Assembly: GCA_050015675.1 (NCBI GenBank)
Contig: JBEKAY010000009.1
Coordinates: forward strand, 34,334 to 98,333
DNA: 64,000 nucleotides
Direction: 5' to 3'
Origin: Fen-1298 sp050015675
GTDB lineage: Bacteria; Bacteroidota; Ignavibacteria; UBA10030
Below the pieces are notes generated by a model. That model ran no database searches. It was not told the origin of the DNA and saw nothing but the letters and a program-made list of their open reading frames with translations. This document shows, in pieces, positions 1 through 8,101 of this stretch. The position numbers and the translations under genes were made by a program. Each line of letters begins with the position of its first letter. Position 1 is the stretch's first letter.

Positions 1-243
1 GGACATTCTGTTTCACATTTGCACCTGCGGTACATCAATCCAATGCAAAAGAATGTCGGCGAAATACTATCTCGATTCAAAACTATTTTAGTACCTGAAT
101 TAAACTTAGGTCAACTCATCAAAATCTTGAGATCTCATTATCTTGTGCCGGCAATCGGACTGAACAAAATAATGGGATTACCATTCCAGGCAGAAGAGAT
201 CGAAACAAAAATTGACGAGCTTTTACAAGGAACCAAATCATGA
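1..243 (+). CDS. korA: 2-oxoacid:ferredoxin oxidoreductase alpha subunit, C-terminal end (partial)
   Basis: This is the last 80 codons of a gene that begins before the window; the reading frame is open from base 1. The residues GHSVSHLHLRYINP followed by VPELNLGQL are characteristic of the C-terminus of the KorA/PorA-type alpha subunit, which binds thiamine pyrophosphate together with the beta subunit and oxidises a 2-oxoacid to its acyl-CoA while reducing ferredoxin. Its stop overlaps the start of the next gene by ATGA, so the two are translationally coupled, as expected for the two subunits of one cytosolic enzyme. Subunit assignment is confident. The substrate (2-oxoglutarate rather than pyruvate or another 2-oxoacid) is inferred only from overall resemblance. 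Confidence 0.85.
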   Translation, partial: GHSVSHLHLRYINPMQKNVGEILSRFKTILVPELNLGQLIKILRSHYLVPAIGLNKIMGLPFQAEEIETKIDELLQGTKS

Positions 244-1292
244 GCGCACTTATTCAAAATATTCCAGTTCAATCAACTGCATCAGGAACATCCAAATTCA
301 CATCAAAGGATTTACAGAGCGATCAAGAAGTTCGATGGTGCCCGGGATGTGGTGATTATTCAATCCTTGCTCAAGCACAACGCATTATGCCGGATTTAGG
401 AATCCCAAAACATAAAATCGTTTTCGTTTCCGGCATTGGCTGCTCCAGCAGGTTTCCATATTATATGAATACATACGGATTTCATAGTATTCATGGGCGC
501 GCAACATCAATCGCGTCTGGTGTAAAACTTGCACAGCCGGATCTTTCCGTCTGGGTGATTACTGGAGACGGCGATGGCATGAGTATCGGCGGCAATCATC
601 TGATCCATCTGCTTCGCCGTAACATCGATATCAAGGTTCTCTTGTTCAACAATCAAATTTACGGATTAACGAAAGGGCAGTATTCGCCAACTTCAGAAAA
701 AGGTAAGATCACTAAATCCACGCCGTTCGGTTCATTAGATTACCCGTTCAATCCGATATCACTTGCTCTTGGCGCTAGTGCAACTTTTGCGGCACGAACA
801 ATAGATCGGGATCAAAAGCACTTGCAATCGATTTTAAAACGCGCCGCGGAACATGTTGGAACTTCATTTATTGAAATTTATCAAAACTGCAGCGTCTTCA
901 ATGACGGGGCATTTTCTCAATTCACAGATAAAGAGATAAAAGACGATAATGTGGTTTTTCTTGAACACGGCAAGCCGCTTCTCTTCGGTAAAGAGAAAGA
1001 CAAAGGCATCAGATTGAATGGATTTACTCCGGAGATTGTTTCACTCAAAGATGGTACGCATTCGATTAATGACTTGCTTGTGCACAATGAAAATGACACA
1101 ACGCTTTCATTTATTCTTGCGGATATGACTTATCACTCACATCTGCCTCGACCCATTGGCGTGTTTCTTTCGATTGAACGGCCAACTTATGAAGCCGAGA
1201 TGCAGCGCCAAATTGAATTCTCGAAAGAAAAACAAGGTGAAGGAAATATGGAAACGCTTTTAAATTCCGGCGAGACTTGGACAATTCAATAA
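240..1292 (+). CDS. korB: 2-oxoacid:ferredoxin oxidoreductase beta subunit
   Basis: A 350-residue protein of the usual length for the TPP-binding beta subunit of 2-oxoacid:ferredoxin oxidoreductases. Visible motifs are RWCPGCGDYSIL near residues 32-43 (iron-sulfur cysteines) and the TPP/Mg signature GDGDGMSIGGNHLIHLLRRN near residues 109-128. It starts with ATG overlapping the stop of the alpha subunit. With KorA it would make acyl-CoA and reduced ferredoxin, or run in reverse as a reductive-TCA step. The NfnAB-like pair at 39770-42051 is a plausible consumer of that ferredoxin. The exact 2-oxoacid is not proven by the sequence. Confidence 0.88.
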   Translation: MSALIQNIPVQSTASGTSKFTSKDLQSDQEVRWCPGCGDYSILAQAQRIMPDLGIPKHKIVFVSGIGCSSRFPYYMNTYGFHSIHGRATSIASGVKLAQPDLSVWVITGDGDGMSIGGNHLIHLLRRNIDIKVLLFNNQIYGLTKGQYSPTSEKGKITKSTPFGSLDYPFNPISLALGASATFAARTIDRDQKHLQSILKRAAEHVGTSFIEIYQNCSVFNDGAFSQFTDKEIKDDNVVFLEHGKPLLFGKEKDKGIRLNGFTPEIVSLKDGTHSINDLLVHNENDTTLSFILADMTYHSHLPRPIGVFLSIERPTYEAEMQRQIEFSKEKQGEGNMETLLNSGETWTIQ

Positions 1293-1385
1293 TATTTTTA
1301 TATCTTGTAGCGAGGGGTGTGGTTTCAAGGGTGAGATCACACTTTTTTTTTGCCACTATTGGTTTACAGATAACGGGAATTCACA

Positions 1386-2372
1386 TTGCCAGTGCAGTTT
1401 GAAACATTCCGGACAATTGTTGAATCGTATGCGCGTTTTGTGCTGACGACGCATGTCAATCCAGATGGCGATGGCCTCGGCACCGAAATTGCGCTCGCCC
1501 TCTATCTCCAGAAACAAGGGAAACAAGCAACCATTCTCAATTACAGCGCAACACCTGATAATTATTCTTTCCTCGCGCAATTTCATCCTATCCTTCAATT
1601 CGATCCTTCCCAGGATGCAGAAATTATAGAAAATGCGGAAGTGATTATTGTCTTGGATACAAATCAGTTGGACAGATTAGTAACGATGAAGTCGGCTCTT
1701 GTATCGAGCCAAGCCGTAAAAATCTGCATCGATCACCATCTTGAACCGGGAGAATTTGCCGATCTCTATATCTTGGATGAATCTTCTACGGCTACAGGAG
1801 AAATTATCTACCGACTTTTAAATTACTTGACGGGCCGCAGTATCGACCGCGAAACAGCTATTGCTCTCTATACCGCAATTATGACAGACACCGGATCATT
1901 TCGATATCCAAAAACCGATCCGGAAACACATAAAATTATTGCTCAACTTATTCAAGCGGGAGCAGACCCTGTTGCTATTTACGAACATGTCTATGAATGC
2001 GGTTCCATTAATCGCGTGCGCTTGCTGGGATTAGCTCTGGCAAATATGCAAATTACACACAACGGAAAACTTGCCTACATCGTTCTTACACGCGAAATGT
2101 TTGACACGACTAACACAACGGAAGTCGATGCTGAGGCGTTTGTGCCATACACTTTGACTATCGATGGAGTGCAGATTGGATTGATGTTTTCAGAGATGAA
2201 CGGCATTGTAAAGGTGAGCTTCCGTTCCAAAGGCGATATCTGGATTAATGAATTAGCAAAAGAATTCGGCGGGAACGGACATAAGAATGCTGCGGGAGCT
2301 AGAATCCCACATGGAAAATTAGAAGAACTTGTTCCTCAAGTGCTTGAGAATGCAAGCGCGTATATTGTGTAA
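1386..2372 (+). CDS. nrnA: DHH-family phosphoesterase, NrnA-like (oligoribonuclease / pAp phosphatase)
   Basis: 328 residues with the DHH-DHHA1 architecture. Motif I THVNPDGDGLG lies near residues 19-29, an Asp motif VLDTNQLDRL follows in mid-domain, the DHH motif CIDHHLEP lies near residue 115, and the C-terminal substrate-binding motif is GGNGHKNAAG. Family members are Mn-dependent cytosolic enzymes that degrade 2-5-residue RNA oligonucleotides and 3'-phosphoadenosine 5'-phosphate. The start is a TTG at 1386, and no strong Shine-Dalgarno is visible. A decayed copy of the last 23 codons of a related gene lies about 370 bp downstream (2743-2811). Confidence 0.85.
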   Translation: MPVQFETFRTIVESYARFVLTTHVNPDGDGLGTEIALALYLQKQGKQATILNYSATPDNYSFLAQFHPILQFDPSQDAEIIENAEVIIVLDTNQLDRLVTMKSALVSSQAVKICIDHHLEPGEFADLYILDESSTATGEIIYRLLNYLTGRSIDRETAIALYTAIMTDTGSFRYPKTDPETHKIIAQLIQAGADPVAIYEHVYECGSINRVRLLGLALANMQITHNGKLAYIVLTREMFDTTNTTEVDAEAFVPYTLTIDGVQIGLMFSEMNGIVKVSFRSKGDIWINELAKEFGGNGHKNAAGARIPHGKLEELVPQVLENASAYIV

Positions 2373-2639
2373 TGCAAAATCGAAGGATGTTGTTTCGCTT
2401 GCGCTAAAGCGTATAGATAAGTATGTAAGTGTTGTTTGACTCTGTTCTGCTGTAGGTCAGGACGCTGTCTCGACCATGTTTATGAGCAGTCGACTCAGCG
2501 CGATCTGTTACACGGAACGCGGTAGCGACTAAAGTCGGACAAATCGATTTACATGGGTACTGTGAGTGTTTTACAACCTTCACTGTATGTCGAATCGCTG
2601 ATTCGAATAACATAAAAGGAGGGGACACAACCGTTCAAA

Positions 2640-2664
2640 CAAAGCCCGCTCATAGCGGGCTTTG
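2640..2664 (+). terminator. Perfect stem-loop, possible terminator
   Basis: The 11-bp arms caaagcccgct and agcgggctttg are perfectly complementary around a 3-nt loop. There is no clear T-tract after it, so it may be a bidirectional attenuating hairpin or a repeat remnant rather than a classical terminator. Confidence 0.4.
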
Positions 2665-2742
2665 TCCGAGGCTGCCTAAAAAGTACGTGCACTGGGACAT
2701 CACGAACCATTTCGTGACGCTGAGTCATTGAAAACAATTCAT

Positions 2743-2811
2743 ATACCTCACAGTAAGCTGGAAGAACTTGTTTCTCAGGTGCTGGAGAATGCTGGTTCAT
2801 ACATCATTTGA
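2743..2811 (+). pseudogene. Remnant of a second nrnA-like gene (last 23 codons)
   Basis: Read in one frame this encodes IPHSKLEELVSQVLENAGSY plus two Ile codons and a TGA stop. It is nearly identical in protein to the C-terminus of the DHH phosphoesterase at 1386-2372 (IPHGKLEELVPQVLENASAY...). More than half of the matching codons differ at silent positions, so this is the tail of a diverged homologue rather than a recent tandem duplication. Nothing upstream of the match looks like the rest of the gene. Confidence 0.75.
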
Positions 2812-2857
2812 AAAGTAAAATGAGACTTTAAAAGTATTATATCGTTGGTATCTAAAT

Positions 2858-2889
2858 AAACTACCTCGGAGCTTGCTCCGAGGTAGTTT
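2858..2889 (+). terminator. Strong stem-loop, probable terminator
   Basis: The 14-bp arms aaactacctcggag and ctccgaggtagttt are perfectly complementary around the loop cttg. It lies just past the nrnA-like remnant, which suggests it was the terminator of that lost gene. Confidence 0.6.
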
Positions 2890-3079
2890 ATCATTTTATT
2901 CTGGATTCCTAACGATAACATCCCTTCCCGCCTAAGCTCATTCGGCGTCGGCAAGCAGGTAGGAGCGGTGAACTTTGTTTTATCACGTTCCGTAAGATGA
3001 AAATAATATTTTTATTGTTTTTTCTCATAACTAATTACTAAATTTTACTTGATTTGTCACATTGAAAGGAATAATCATC

Positions 3080-3709
3080 ATGGATGATGATTTTACTCGT
3101 GCTGTGGTCATTGCAGGTATATTTATCGGATTTATTGTTCTGTTTGTATGGATGACATCGCGGACAAAACGCCGCATCGTTAACGCAGTTGCTCGGGCAC
3201 AGGAGGCTTTAAAACTCACACCCATTGTCAGCACTCATCCACAGTTGGATGTTGTATGGTGTGCAACTCGAGGCCAAGTTTCCGGGTTGACAATTAGAAT
3301 TTTCGGAGGGAGGTCTCGCAGCGGTCGAAACGCAGGAGTTGCAGAAGGAACGCGTGCTATCGATAAAGCGTTCGTGATGATTATTGTATCTCTGCCTAAT
3401 ATTATTCCATTTCGTTTCAACATTCAACGAAGACTTGCCCTTTCAGCCCCACATTTTGGTACGAGCTATGCAGAATTTGATAAATTTATCGAAGTTATAA
3501 CAGATAATGAAAAAAAGGCTCTGACCCTACTTAGCAATGAACAATTGCGCACTGCAATAGTTTCATTTATCAAGTCAACCGCAAATGCATTTATTACTAG
3601 TTCGGAAGTTATAATCAAAGTATCAAGTGATAAACAAGTTCTCCCTGCTGCCAAAGAAGCAGTTAACCTTGCCCTCATGCTTAAAAATCAGATTGGAACA
3701 ATTCAATAG
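3080..3709 (+). CDS. Membrane-anchored protein of unknown function
   Basis: I do not recognise this 209-residue protein. After a short acidic N-terminus (MDDDFTR) there is one hydrophobic segment, roughly residues 7-27 (AVVIAGIFIGFIVLFVW), then a basic stretch and a soluble domain of about 170 residues. This suggests a cytoplasmic or periplasmic domain on a single membrane anchor. The ATG at 3080 is preferred to the TTG at 3062 because AAAGGA sits nine bases upstream of it. It stands alone between two non-coding stretches, so context gives no function. Confidence 0.6.
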   Translation: MDDDFTRAVVIAGIFIGFIVLFVWMTSRTKRRIVNAVARAQEALKLTPIVSTHPQLDVVWCATRGQVSGLTIRIFGGRSRSGRNAGVAEGTRAIDKAFVMIIVSLPNIIPFRFNIQRRLALSAPHFGTSYAEFDKFIEVITDNEKKALTLLSNEQLRTAIVSFIKSTANAFITSSEVIIKVSSDKQVLPAAKEAVNLALMLKNQIGTIQ

Positions 3710-4074
3710 AAGAAAATCAATGCAGCAACGATTTCAGAGATTATCCCAGCTTAGAGTGAATATGGCTTGCCTGTCTGGTTAGTTTATACAAAATATAGAA
3801 TGACCCACTACTTCAGGCTTTGTCTTCACAAGACGAAACCGTTAAACACAAACCATCATCTTGTCCAAGCATACTAACCATCTATATCTCAAACTTTTTT
3901 TGTCTAATGTTCAATTATTGCCAAAAGCAATCTGGAATTGTTGTCCCATCTACCCAACTTTGCACTACAAATGGTGTCTTTGGATAACCTGCAGGCGCAC
4001 GAAATTGAAGATTATTATCGAAGTCATAGTCTTTACGAAACCCATTAAAAGGATGAGAAGAAGAATTCGCACTC
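3710..4074. other. Intergenic region, no gene seen
   Basis: About 365 bases between convergent genes. A short open frame at 3861-4094 has no ribosome site and runs into the terminator at its end. I see no RNA gene or repeat here. Confidence 0.5.
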
Positions 4075-4107
4075 AAAAAAAGGCGCTTATTTAGAAAGCA
4101 CCTTTTC
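4075..4107 (-). terminator. Rho-independent terminator of the pilin-like operon
   Basis: On the minus strand, arms aaaaggtgctt and aagcgcctttt (one G-U/mismatch position) flank a 7-nt loop and run into a T-tract (4081-4075). It lies about 35 bases past the last minus-strand gene, which ends at 4140. Confidence 0.75.
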
Positions 4108-4139
4108 TCTATACTATTAGATACATTTTTAATCTATCG

Positions 4140-5564
4140 CTAATGAGAGTTTAAAAAACCAAAAGCATTCTGAAAAAATGTATTGTTATTTGTTGTCGCT
4201 GTAGTCTCATACCAATTCATTACCTTCCAATTCATCGTCCCCGGATAAGCTATAGGTGATTGCTGTGTTAGTCTTTTATCGTAATCATAGTTTTTATGGA
4301 ATCCGCTTGAAACATTATTACCGCTAAGCGAGGCTACAGTACCTCTAACATTTTGTTGTATTCCACCAACAAGGAATATCGTTCCATCTAAGCCACGTGA
4401 ACCATAATTCTGTGCACTAAATCCTCCTGTTAAACAGAATATCGATGCATTTAAATAGACATCGCTATTATTAACAGACGGCAGATTATTACCCGTAATT
4501 GGATCTACAGGCACGTCTGTAATTATAACATTATTATCGGTGACAAGTCCTAACATAGATTTACAATTAGTATTAGCAGACCCATCTGAATTCTCGGGGG
4601 GGACACTATAGACGATTGATGAATCAATATAAATAGCACTTCCAGTCCCTACTGCACTAATTGTTAACTGTCCATTCAAAACCCCTTGTACATGCACTGG
4701 CATATTTTCTACAAGCACTACACCGTCAGGTGCCCATGCTGCAATAGATGTGTACACTGTTGTTACTTTTGTTACCGTTGTGGTACTCCCTACTTTTTTT
4801 GATGTATATTCTGTAACAGCTACTGAACCATTTTTATATAATTCAATGTTCTCTTGTATAGGCGTACCTGCTGTTAAATTTCCAGTATCAACATAATCCT
4901 TTCCAGCAGGAGCAGTGGTTTGTCTCCCCATTGTCTTCACATTTGTAAGATCTGGTGGCATCGGTTCGTTAACGGGTGATTGGTACCCGCCTGCAAAAGT
5001 TGGGTGATCAGATGATCCGTTCTGCTTTTTTAAACCTTTACCAGTTGTCACTGGCCCTTTAAAATACGGATTCCCCGTGACGTATAAATAGTCTTGCGTA
5101 TGTAAACGTCCCTTGCATGTATCTCCGGTAGTCCAGTAAACTCCATTTTCATTTACGTTATACATTGCATAGACTGAAAATGAGACTCTATCAAAATCAA
5201 CAGTTGTTTGTGCATCAATCCCCGCATATGACGCATCTACTATCATTTGCATAGTATCTTTTGTCGCGAACTTTGAACTATCTATATATACCGTGAAAGA
5301 TCCCTGACCATTAGCGAATGTCTGAGGAAATGTAACTGTTCCCGTAGGCGAAGACCAAATTTTGCCGGGATATGCCAAGGTGGTAGTGTAAATCCCGCTA
5401 ATAGCTATGTTAGTAACGCTCTCAGCAACAAGTTGCGCTTGTTCAATTTCGTAATAGCTGTTATATTTAATATACGCATCGGATGCTCGCCGAGACAAGT
5501 TAAAACCCATAGTCATGAAAATAAAATTAAAACCTATAACCATCATTAACGAAGTGCGTCCCAT
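4140..5564 (-). CDS. PilX-like minor pilin or surface protein, large
   Basis: 474 residues: a very short N-terminus, one hydrophobic helix (about residues 4-22), then a long exported domain rich in Thr, Asn, Gly and Val with many short beta-strand-like segments. The post-helix segment YYEIEQAQLVAESVTNIAIS resembles the helical stalk of PilX-type minor pilins. The canonical prepilin leader G-FxxxE is absent; instead Gly is residue 2 and Glu at +5 is missing. It is the third gene of a minus-strand operon (21-bp gap to the second) and is followed by a terminator. The PilX comparison rests on topology and position, not on a firm domain match. Confidence 0.5.
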   Translation of the reverse strand: MGRTSLMMVIGFNFIFMTMGFNLSRRASDAYIKYNSYYEIEQAQLVAESVTNIAISGIYTTTLAYPGKIWSSPTGTVTFPQTFANGQGSFTVYIDSSKFATKDTMQMIVDASYAGIDAQTTVDFDRVSFSVYAMYNVNENGVYWTTGDTCKGRLHTQDYLYVTGNPYFKGPVTTGKGLKKQNGSSDHPTFAGGYQSPVNEPMPPDLTNVKTMGRQTTAPAGKDYVDTGNLTAGTPIQENIELYKNGSVAVTEYTSKKVGSTTTVTKVTTVYTSIAAWAPDGVVLVENMPVHVQGVLNGQLTISAVGTGSAIYIDSSIVYSVPPENSDGSANTNCKSMLGLVTDNNVIITDVPVDPITGNNLPSVNNSDVYLNASIFCLTGGFSAQNYGSRGLDGTIFLVGGIQQNVRGTVASLSGNNVSSGFHKNYDYDKRLTQQSPIAYPGTMNWKVMNWYETTATTNNNTFFQNAFGFLNSH

Positions 5565-5585
5565 ATCTCTTCTCCTTGATCACTT

Positions 5586-6248
5586 CTATCGTGGATATTT
5601 AAATGCCCTCGATGTCATTCGTAATTCGCGCCAATACAACTGATATTCCGATGTATCCATCATATATTGCTGGTGCCCCTTAACTGGACTCTCAAGTTTG
5701 ATAGAGATGTCCGTTACTTTAATTGATCCAAGATCGTTTGCAGCGATTCCATGTTCTGTTGCAACGGTAGAAAAGTGCATCGAATCTGGAGTGTCCATGT
5801 CATTCCAATATGCTAGTTTAAATTGGGTTAATCCTAGATTCCATTTCGCAGGTGTTTGGCTGTCTATTTTTTTGTAAAGATAAAACATATTTGGAGTAGT
5901 AGCGTCTGGATTAGCGGCTGCAAATTCTGCAGTTGTTCCAGCCCAGTATGTAACTGTATCTATAGCTCCGGTATTATAATAATCTGTTTGATATGAAATT
6001 TTTGTAGATTCAGCATCCACAATTGATGAACCTGTTGAAAGAAGACCTGGATTTTTGCAATATCCAATATGTTTAAAATCATCTTCAATCATTGCAACAA
6101 CTGTAAGTAGATTTGATTGGAGCAGATAACTTGAATAATATGCTGAAGAATACTCTTGAGCACTCAAATTGAGAGTGAATGCTATTACTAGAAGAAATCC
6201 TCCAATCAGAATTGAGCCGATGATATCTAACAACGATGATGCGCCCAT
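5586..6248 (-). CDS. PilW-like minor pilin candidate
   Basis: 220 residues with the N-terminus MGASSLLDIIGSILIGG and a hydrophobic helix to about residue 27. A segment AMIEDDFKHIGYC follows, similar in style to the D-x-R-x-A-G-Y region of PilW/PulJ pseudopilins. The C-terminus (residues about 170-220) alternates strand-like segments and ends in a basic stretch. As with its two neighbours, the classical prepilin peptidase motif is missing, leaving only Gly2 before the helix. It lies 10 bp downstream of the first operon gene and 21 bp upstream of the third. It would act at the inner membrane/periplasm as part of a pilus or secretion pseudopilus if the assignment is right. Confidence 0.5.
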   Translation of the reverse strand: MGASSLLDIIGSILIGGFLLVIAFTLNLSAQEYSSAYYSSYLLQSNLLTVVAMIEDDFKHIGYCKNPGLLSTGSSIVDAESTKISYQTDYYNTGAIDTVTYWAGTTAEFAAANPDATTPNMFYLYKKIDSQTPAKWNLGLTQFKLAYWNDMDTPDSMHFSTVATEHGIAANDLGSIKVTDISIKLESPVKGHQQYMMDTSEYQLYWRELRMTSRAFKYPR

Positions 6249-6258
6249 AGTACCTTCA

Positions 6259-6810
6259 TTATTGATAATAACTATAAATGTATGACATTTTTATTGTGTC
6301 AACGCCTGCTGTTGCACCGCCGCCCTCTATCGCTTGACGGCTTGCAGTTGGGATTACTTGAAGATCCATTTGTTTATACCAAGTTGTAGTTGCAGTAGTA
6401 TAGGGAGCATTTACTTTAGCATAAGGAGGAGTTTCTGCGATATAATAAACCTGTATTTTTACACGAAATACATCAATATTCGTTATGGGGTTACTAAAAT
6501 CATAATTATTATAATCATCGAAATCATTAAACGTCGAATCTACATTGGCTTGTTCGGTACCACCATCAGTCCCCAAGGTTATCGATAATTGATTTCTATT
6601 AATAACTATAGAGTCAAGTGTCGAGTTTTCGTCAAAATCTAAATTGCTTGCTTTTTCAAAATATGAAGTCGCTAAACCAATGGCATACATCCCAATTTCC
6701 GTTTGGCGTAAAATAGTTCCTTGGTTTAAATTATTGCTGTTCACTGTTAGCGCGGTTGTGCCCAGAAGAAGCAATGCAACTATCGTAAGCATTGTCTGGC
6801 CAGTATTCAT
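6259..6810 (-). CDS. Pilin-like protein, first gene of the three-gene operon
   Basis: 183 residues. The N-terminus MNTGQTMLTIVALLLLGT is a four-residue leader ending in Gly followed by a hydrophobic helix (about residues 7-23). An amphipathic stretch (NNLNQGTILRQTEIGMYAIG) follows, then a soluble domain rich in Asn, Asp and Thr. Size and topology fit a minor pilin or pseudopilin, but the Glu at +5 of the mature protein is absent. It begins the operon 6810-4140. No pilus ATPase, platform protein or prepilin peptidase is in the window, so the machinery must be elsewhere. Confidence 0.5.
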   Translation of the reverse strand: MNTGQTMLTIVALLLLGTTALTVNSNNLNQGTILRQTEIGMYAIGLATSYFEKASNLDFDENSTLDSIVINRNQLSITLGTDGGTEQANVDSTFNDFDDYNNYDFSNPITNIDVFRVKIQVYYIAETPPYAKVNAPYTTATTTWYKQMDLQVIPTASRQAIEGGGATAGVDTIKMSYIYSYYQ

Positions 6811-7327
6811 ACTTCCTCCTTATCATCACTCAAATATAAGATTTCAAATTCACTAATATTCTATTTTTCTTTCCGGAGGCTTTGATCTCAAGAAAAATAA
6901 ATTATATTTTGTGCTTCACTTTCAAACTGATTGAGTGTACAAAAGCTCCTTATCAAAATCAAGAGCTACAATCAGGTTTTAATAAAATCAGCATTTTTTA
7001 CCTTCACAACATTTTCTTAGAATAATATGTCAGCAAGCGTTCATATTTATGGTGATGCATATCACTAGGCAGATTGTCTTGAATGCAATCTTTTTTTCTA
7101 TGTATGTTATATCAAATCCTGTGCCTATTCTCAATATCTTAATATCAATCAGAATTATCCTATATTACATAATCCTTTCTTTCCTTGTCAGAGAATAATG
7201 TAGAATTTACTGCATAGTACTCTGTCTTTTTTACCATCAGTTCATTAAAACTAAAATCGAGGGATAGGGGAAAGTTCTATTTTGGATTGGAGATGAAGGA
7301 TTCTAGAATGGAGAATAGACCAAATGA
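6811..7327. other. AT-rich intergenic region upstream of the pilin-like operon
   Basis: About 515 very AT-rich bases that should contain the promoter of the minus-strand pilin-like operon near 6811-6900. I see no gene, RNA or clear repeat. Confidence 0.45.
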
Positions 7328-7362
7328 GGAAGTTCGGTTCTTCTGCATAAACCGAGCTTCCC
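7328..7362 (-). terminator. Stem-loop after ndk, possible terminator
   Basis: aggaagttcggtt (7328-7340) and aaccgagcttccct (7349-7362) are complementary with one mismatch and one bulge around an 8-nt loop, just 13 bases past the ndk stop on the minus strand. The T-tract is poor. Confidence 0.5.
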
Positions 7363-7375
7363 TGAACATTACCGG

Positions 7376-7795
7376 CTACACTAATTCACTTTCTGAAAAG
7401 AAGAAGGCAATTTCGAGTTTTCCGTTTTCGGGTGAATCAGAACCATGGACGAAATTCTGGACTTTGTTGTCCGCAAATAATTTACGGATAGTTCCATCTG
7501 CAGCTTCTTTTGGATCAGTTGCACCGATAAGTGTCCGATAATCTGCCACTGCATTTTCTTTTTCTAACGCTATAGGAACGCATGGACCGCTGGTCATAAA
7601 TTCTATAAGGCCTGAAAAGAACGGTTGACCTTTGTGAACGGCATAGAAAGCATCGGCAGCTTCTCTTGTCAGCCGAATTTGTTTGAAATCAAGAACTTTG
7701 AAACCCGCTTTCTGAATACGTGCGAGAACTTCCCCTTGAAGATTCTTACGGACACAATCAGGTTTTAGTATTGCTAATGTTTGTTCGACAGCCAT
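7376..7795 (-). CDS. ndk: Nucleoside diphosphate kinase
   Basis: 139 residues, the normal length for NDK. The family signatures are present: TLAILKPDCV at residues 6-15 and the active-site motif NFVHGSDS with the phosphorylated His at residue 117. The enzyme moves the gamma-phosphate from ATP to nucleoside diphosphates in the cytosol. It is the last gene of the long minus-strand run and is separated from sucD by the 257-bp intergenic element at 7844-8100, so it may have its own promoter. SucCD with NDK could balance GTP and ATP, but that link is inference. Confidence 0.95.
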   Translation of the reverse strand: MAVEQTLAILKPDCVRKNLQGEVLARIQKAGFKVLDFKQIRLTREAADAFYAVHKGQPFFSGLIEFMTSGPCVPIALEKENAVADYRTLIGATDPKEAADGTIRKLFADNKVQNFVHGSDSPENGKLEIAFFFSESELV

Positions 7796-7843
7796 TTATT
7801 TTGAATCTCCTTCTCACTTGAAAAATATTGCCATGAATTTATT

Positions 7844-8100
7844 TCACTGATCTTACGCACTGCATATTCGTTATTAAAAAATTATAGTTCTTTTTATTTT
7901 TGTCCACCTTCCCACCCCACGACGATATTATATCGTGTCGGGATTTCCCCTTCTCAAACGAGCCTGCCCGACTGCTGACGCAGTCATGCGGGCGGGGAGG
8001 GGAGAAAGGCCTGCCTGCCGGTAGGCAGGGGTGGTGTACTTTGTTCTTTTGCATTTCATGTTTATAAGCATATAAGCTGGTTTTGCGTAACATCAGTTAT
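7844..8100. repeat. Intergenic element copy A with terminal inverted repeats
   Basis: The left end tcactgatcttacgcac and the right end gcgtaacatcagttat are near-perfect inverted repeats. The same ends and inner flanks (gcatattc after the left end; ggtggtgtactttgtt and catgtttata before the right end) recur in copy B at 9150-9290. Between them lies a GC-rich core with nested hairpins, including ctgcctgccggtaggcag. No protein is encoded. It looks like a MITE or REP-like element. Confidence 0.7.
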
Positions 8101-8101
8101 T

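Larger units (their letters stand above)
2373..3079. other. Gene-poor intergenic region with hairpins and a decayed gene end
   Basis: About 700 bases without a credible intact gene. It holds several perfect short inverted repeats (cgaatc-gct-gattcg near 2591-2605, 2640-2664, tcacgaa-ccat-ttcgtga at 2700-2717, 2858-2889) and the remnant of an nrnA-like C-terminus. Around 2970-2995 there is weak resemblance (actttgtttt followed by acgttcc) to the right part of the intergenic element seen at 7844-8100 and 9150-9290. The open frames here are hairpin-rich and look non-coding. Confidence 0.5.

Noticed and set aside
2404..2800. Minus-strand frames of 74 and 83 codons
   Set aside because: They cover perfect hairpins and the nrnA-like remnant on the other strand, and their composition is not protein-like.
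3861..4094. 77-codon plus-strand frame
   Set aside because: It has no ribosome site and its end lies in the terminator of the convergent operon.
7839..8093. 84-codon minus-strand frame
   Set aside because: It lies entirely inside the inverted-repeat element; its sequence is translated hairpins.
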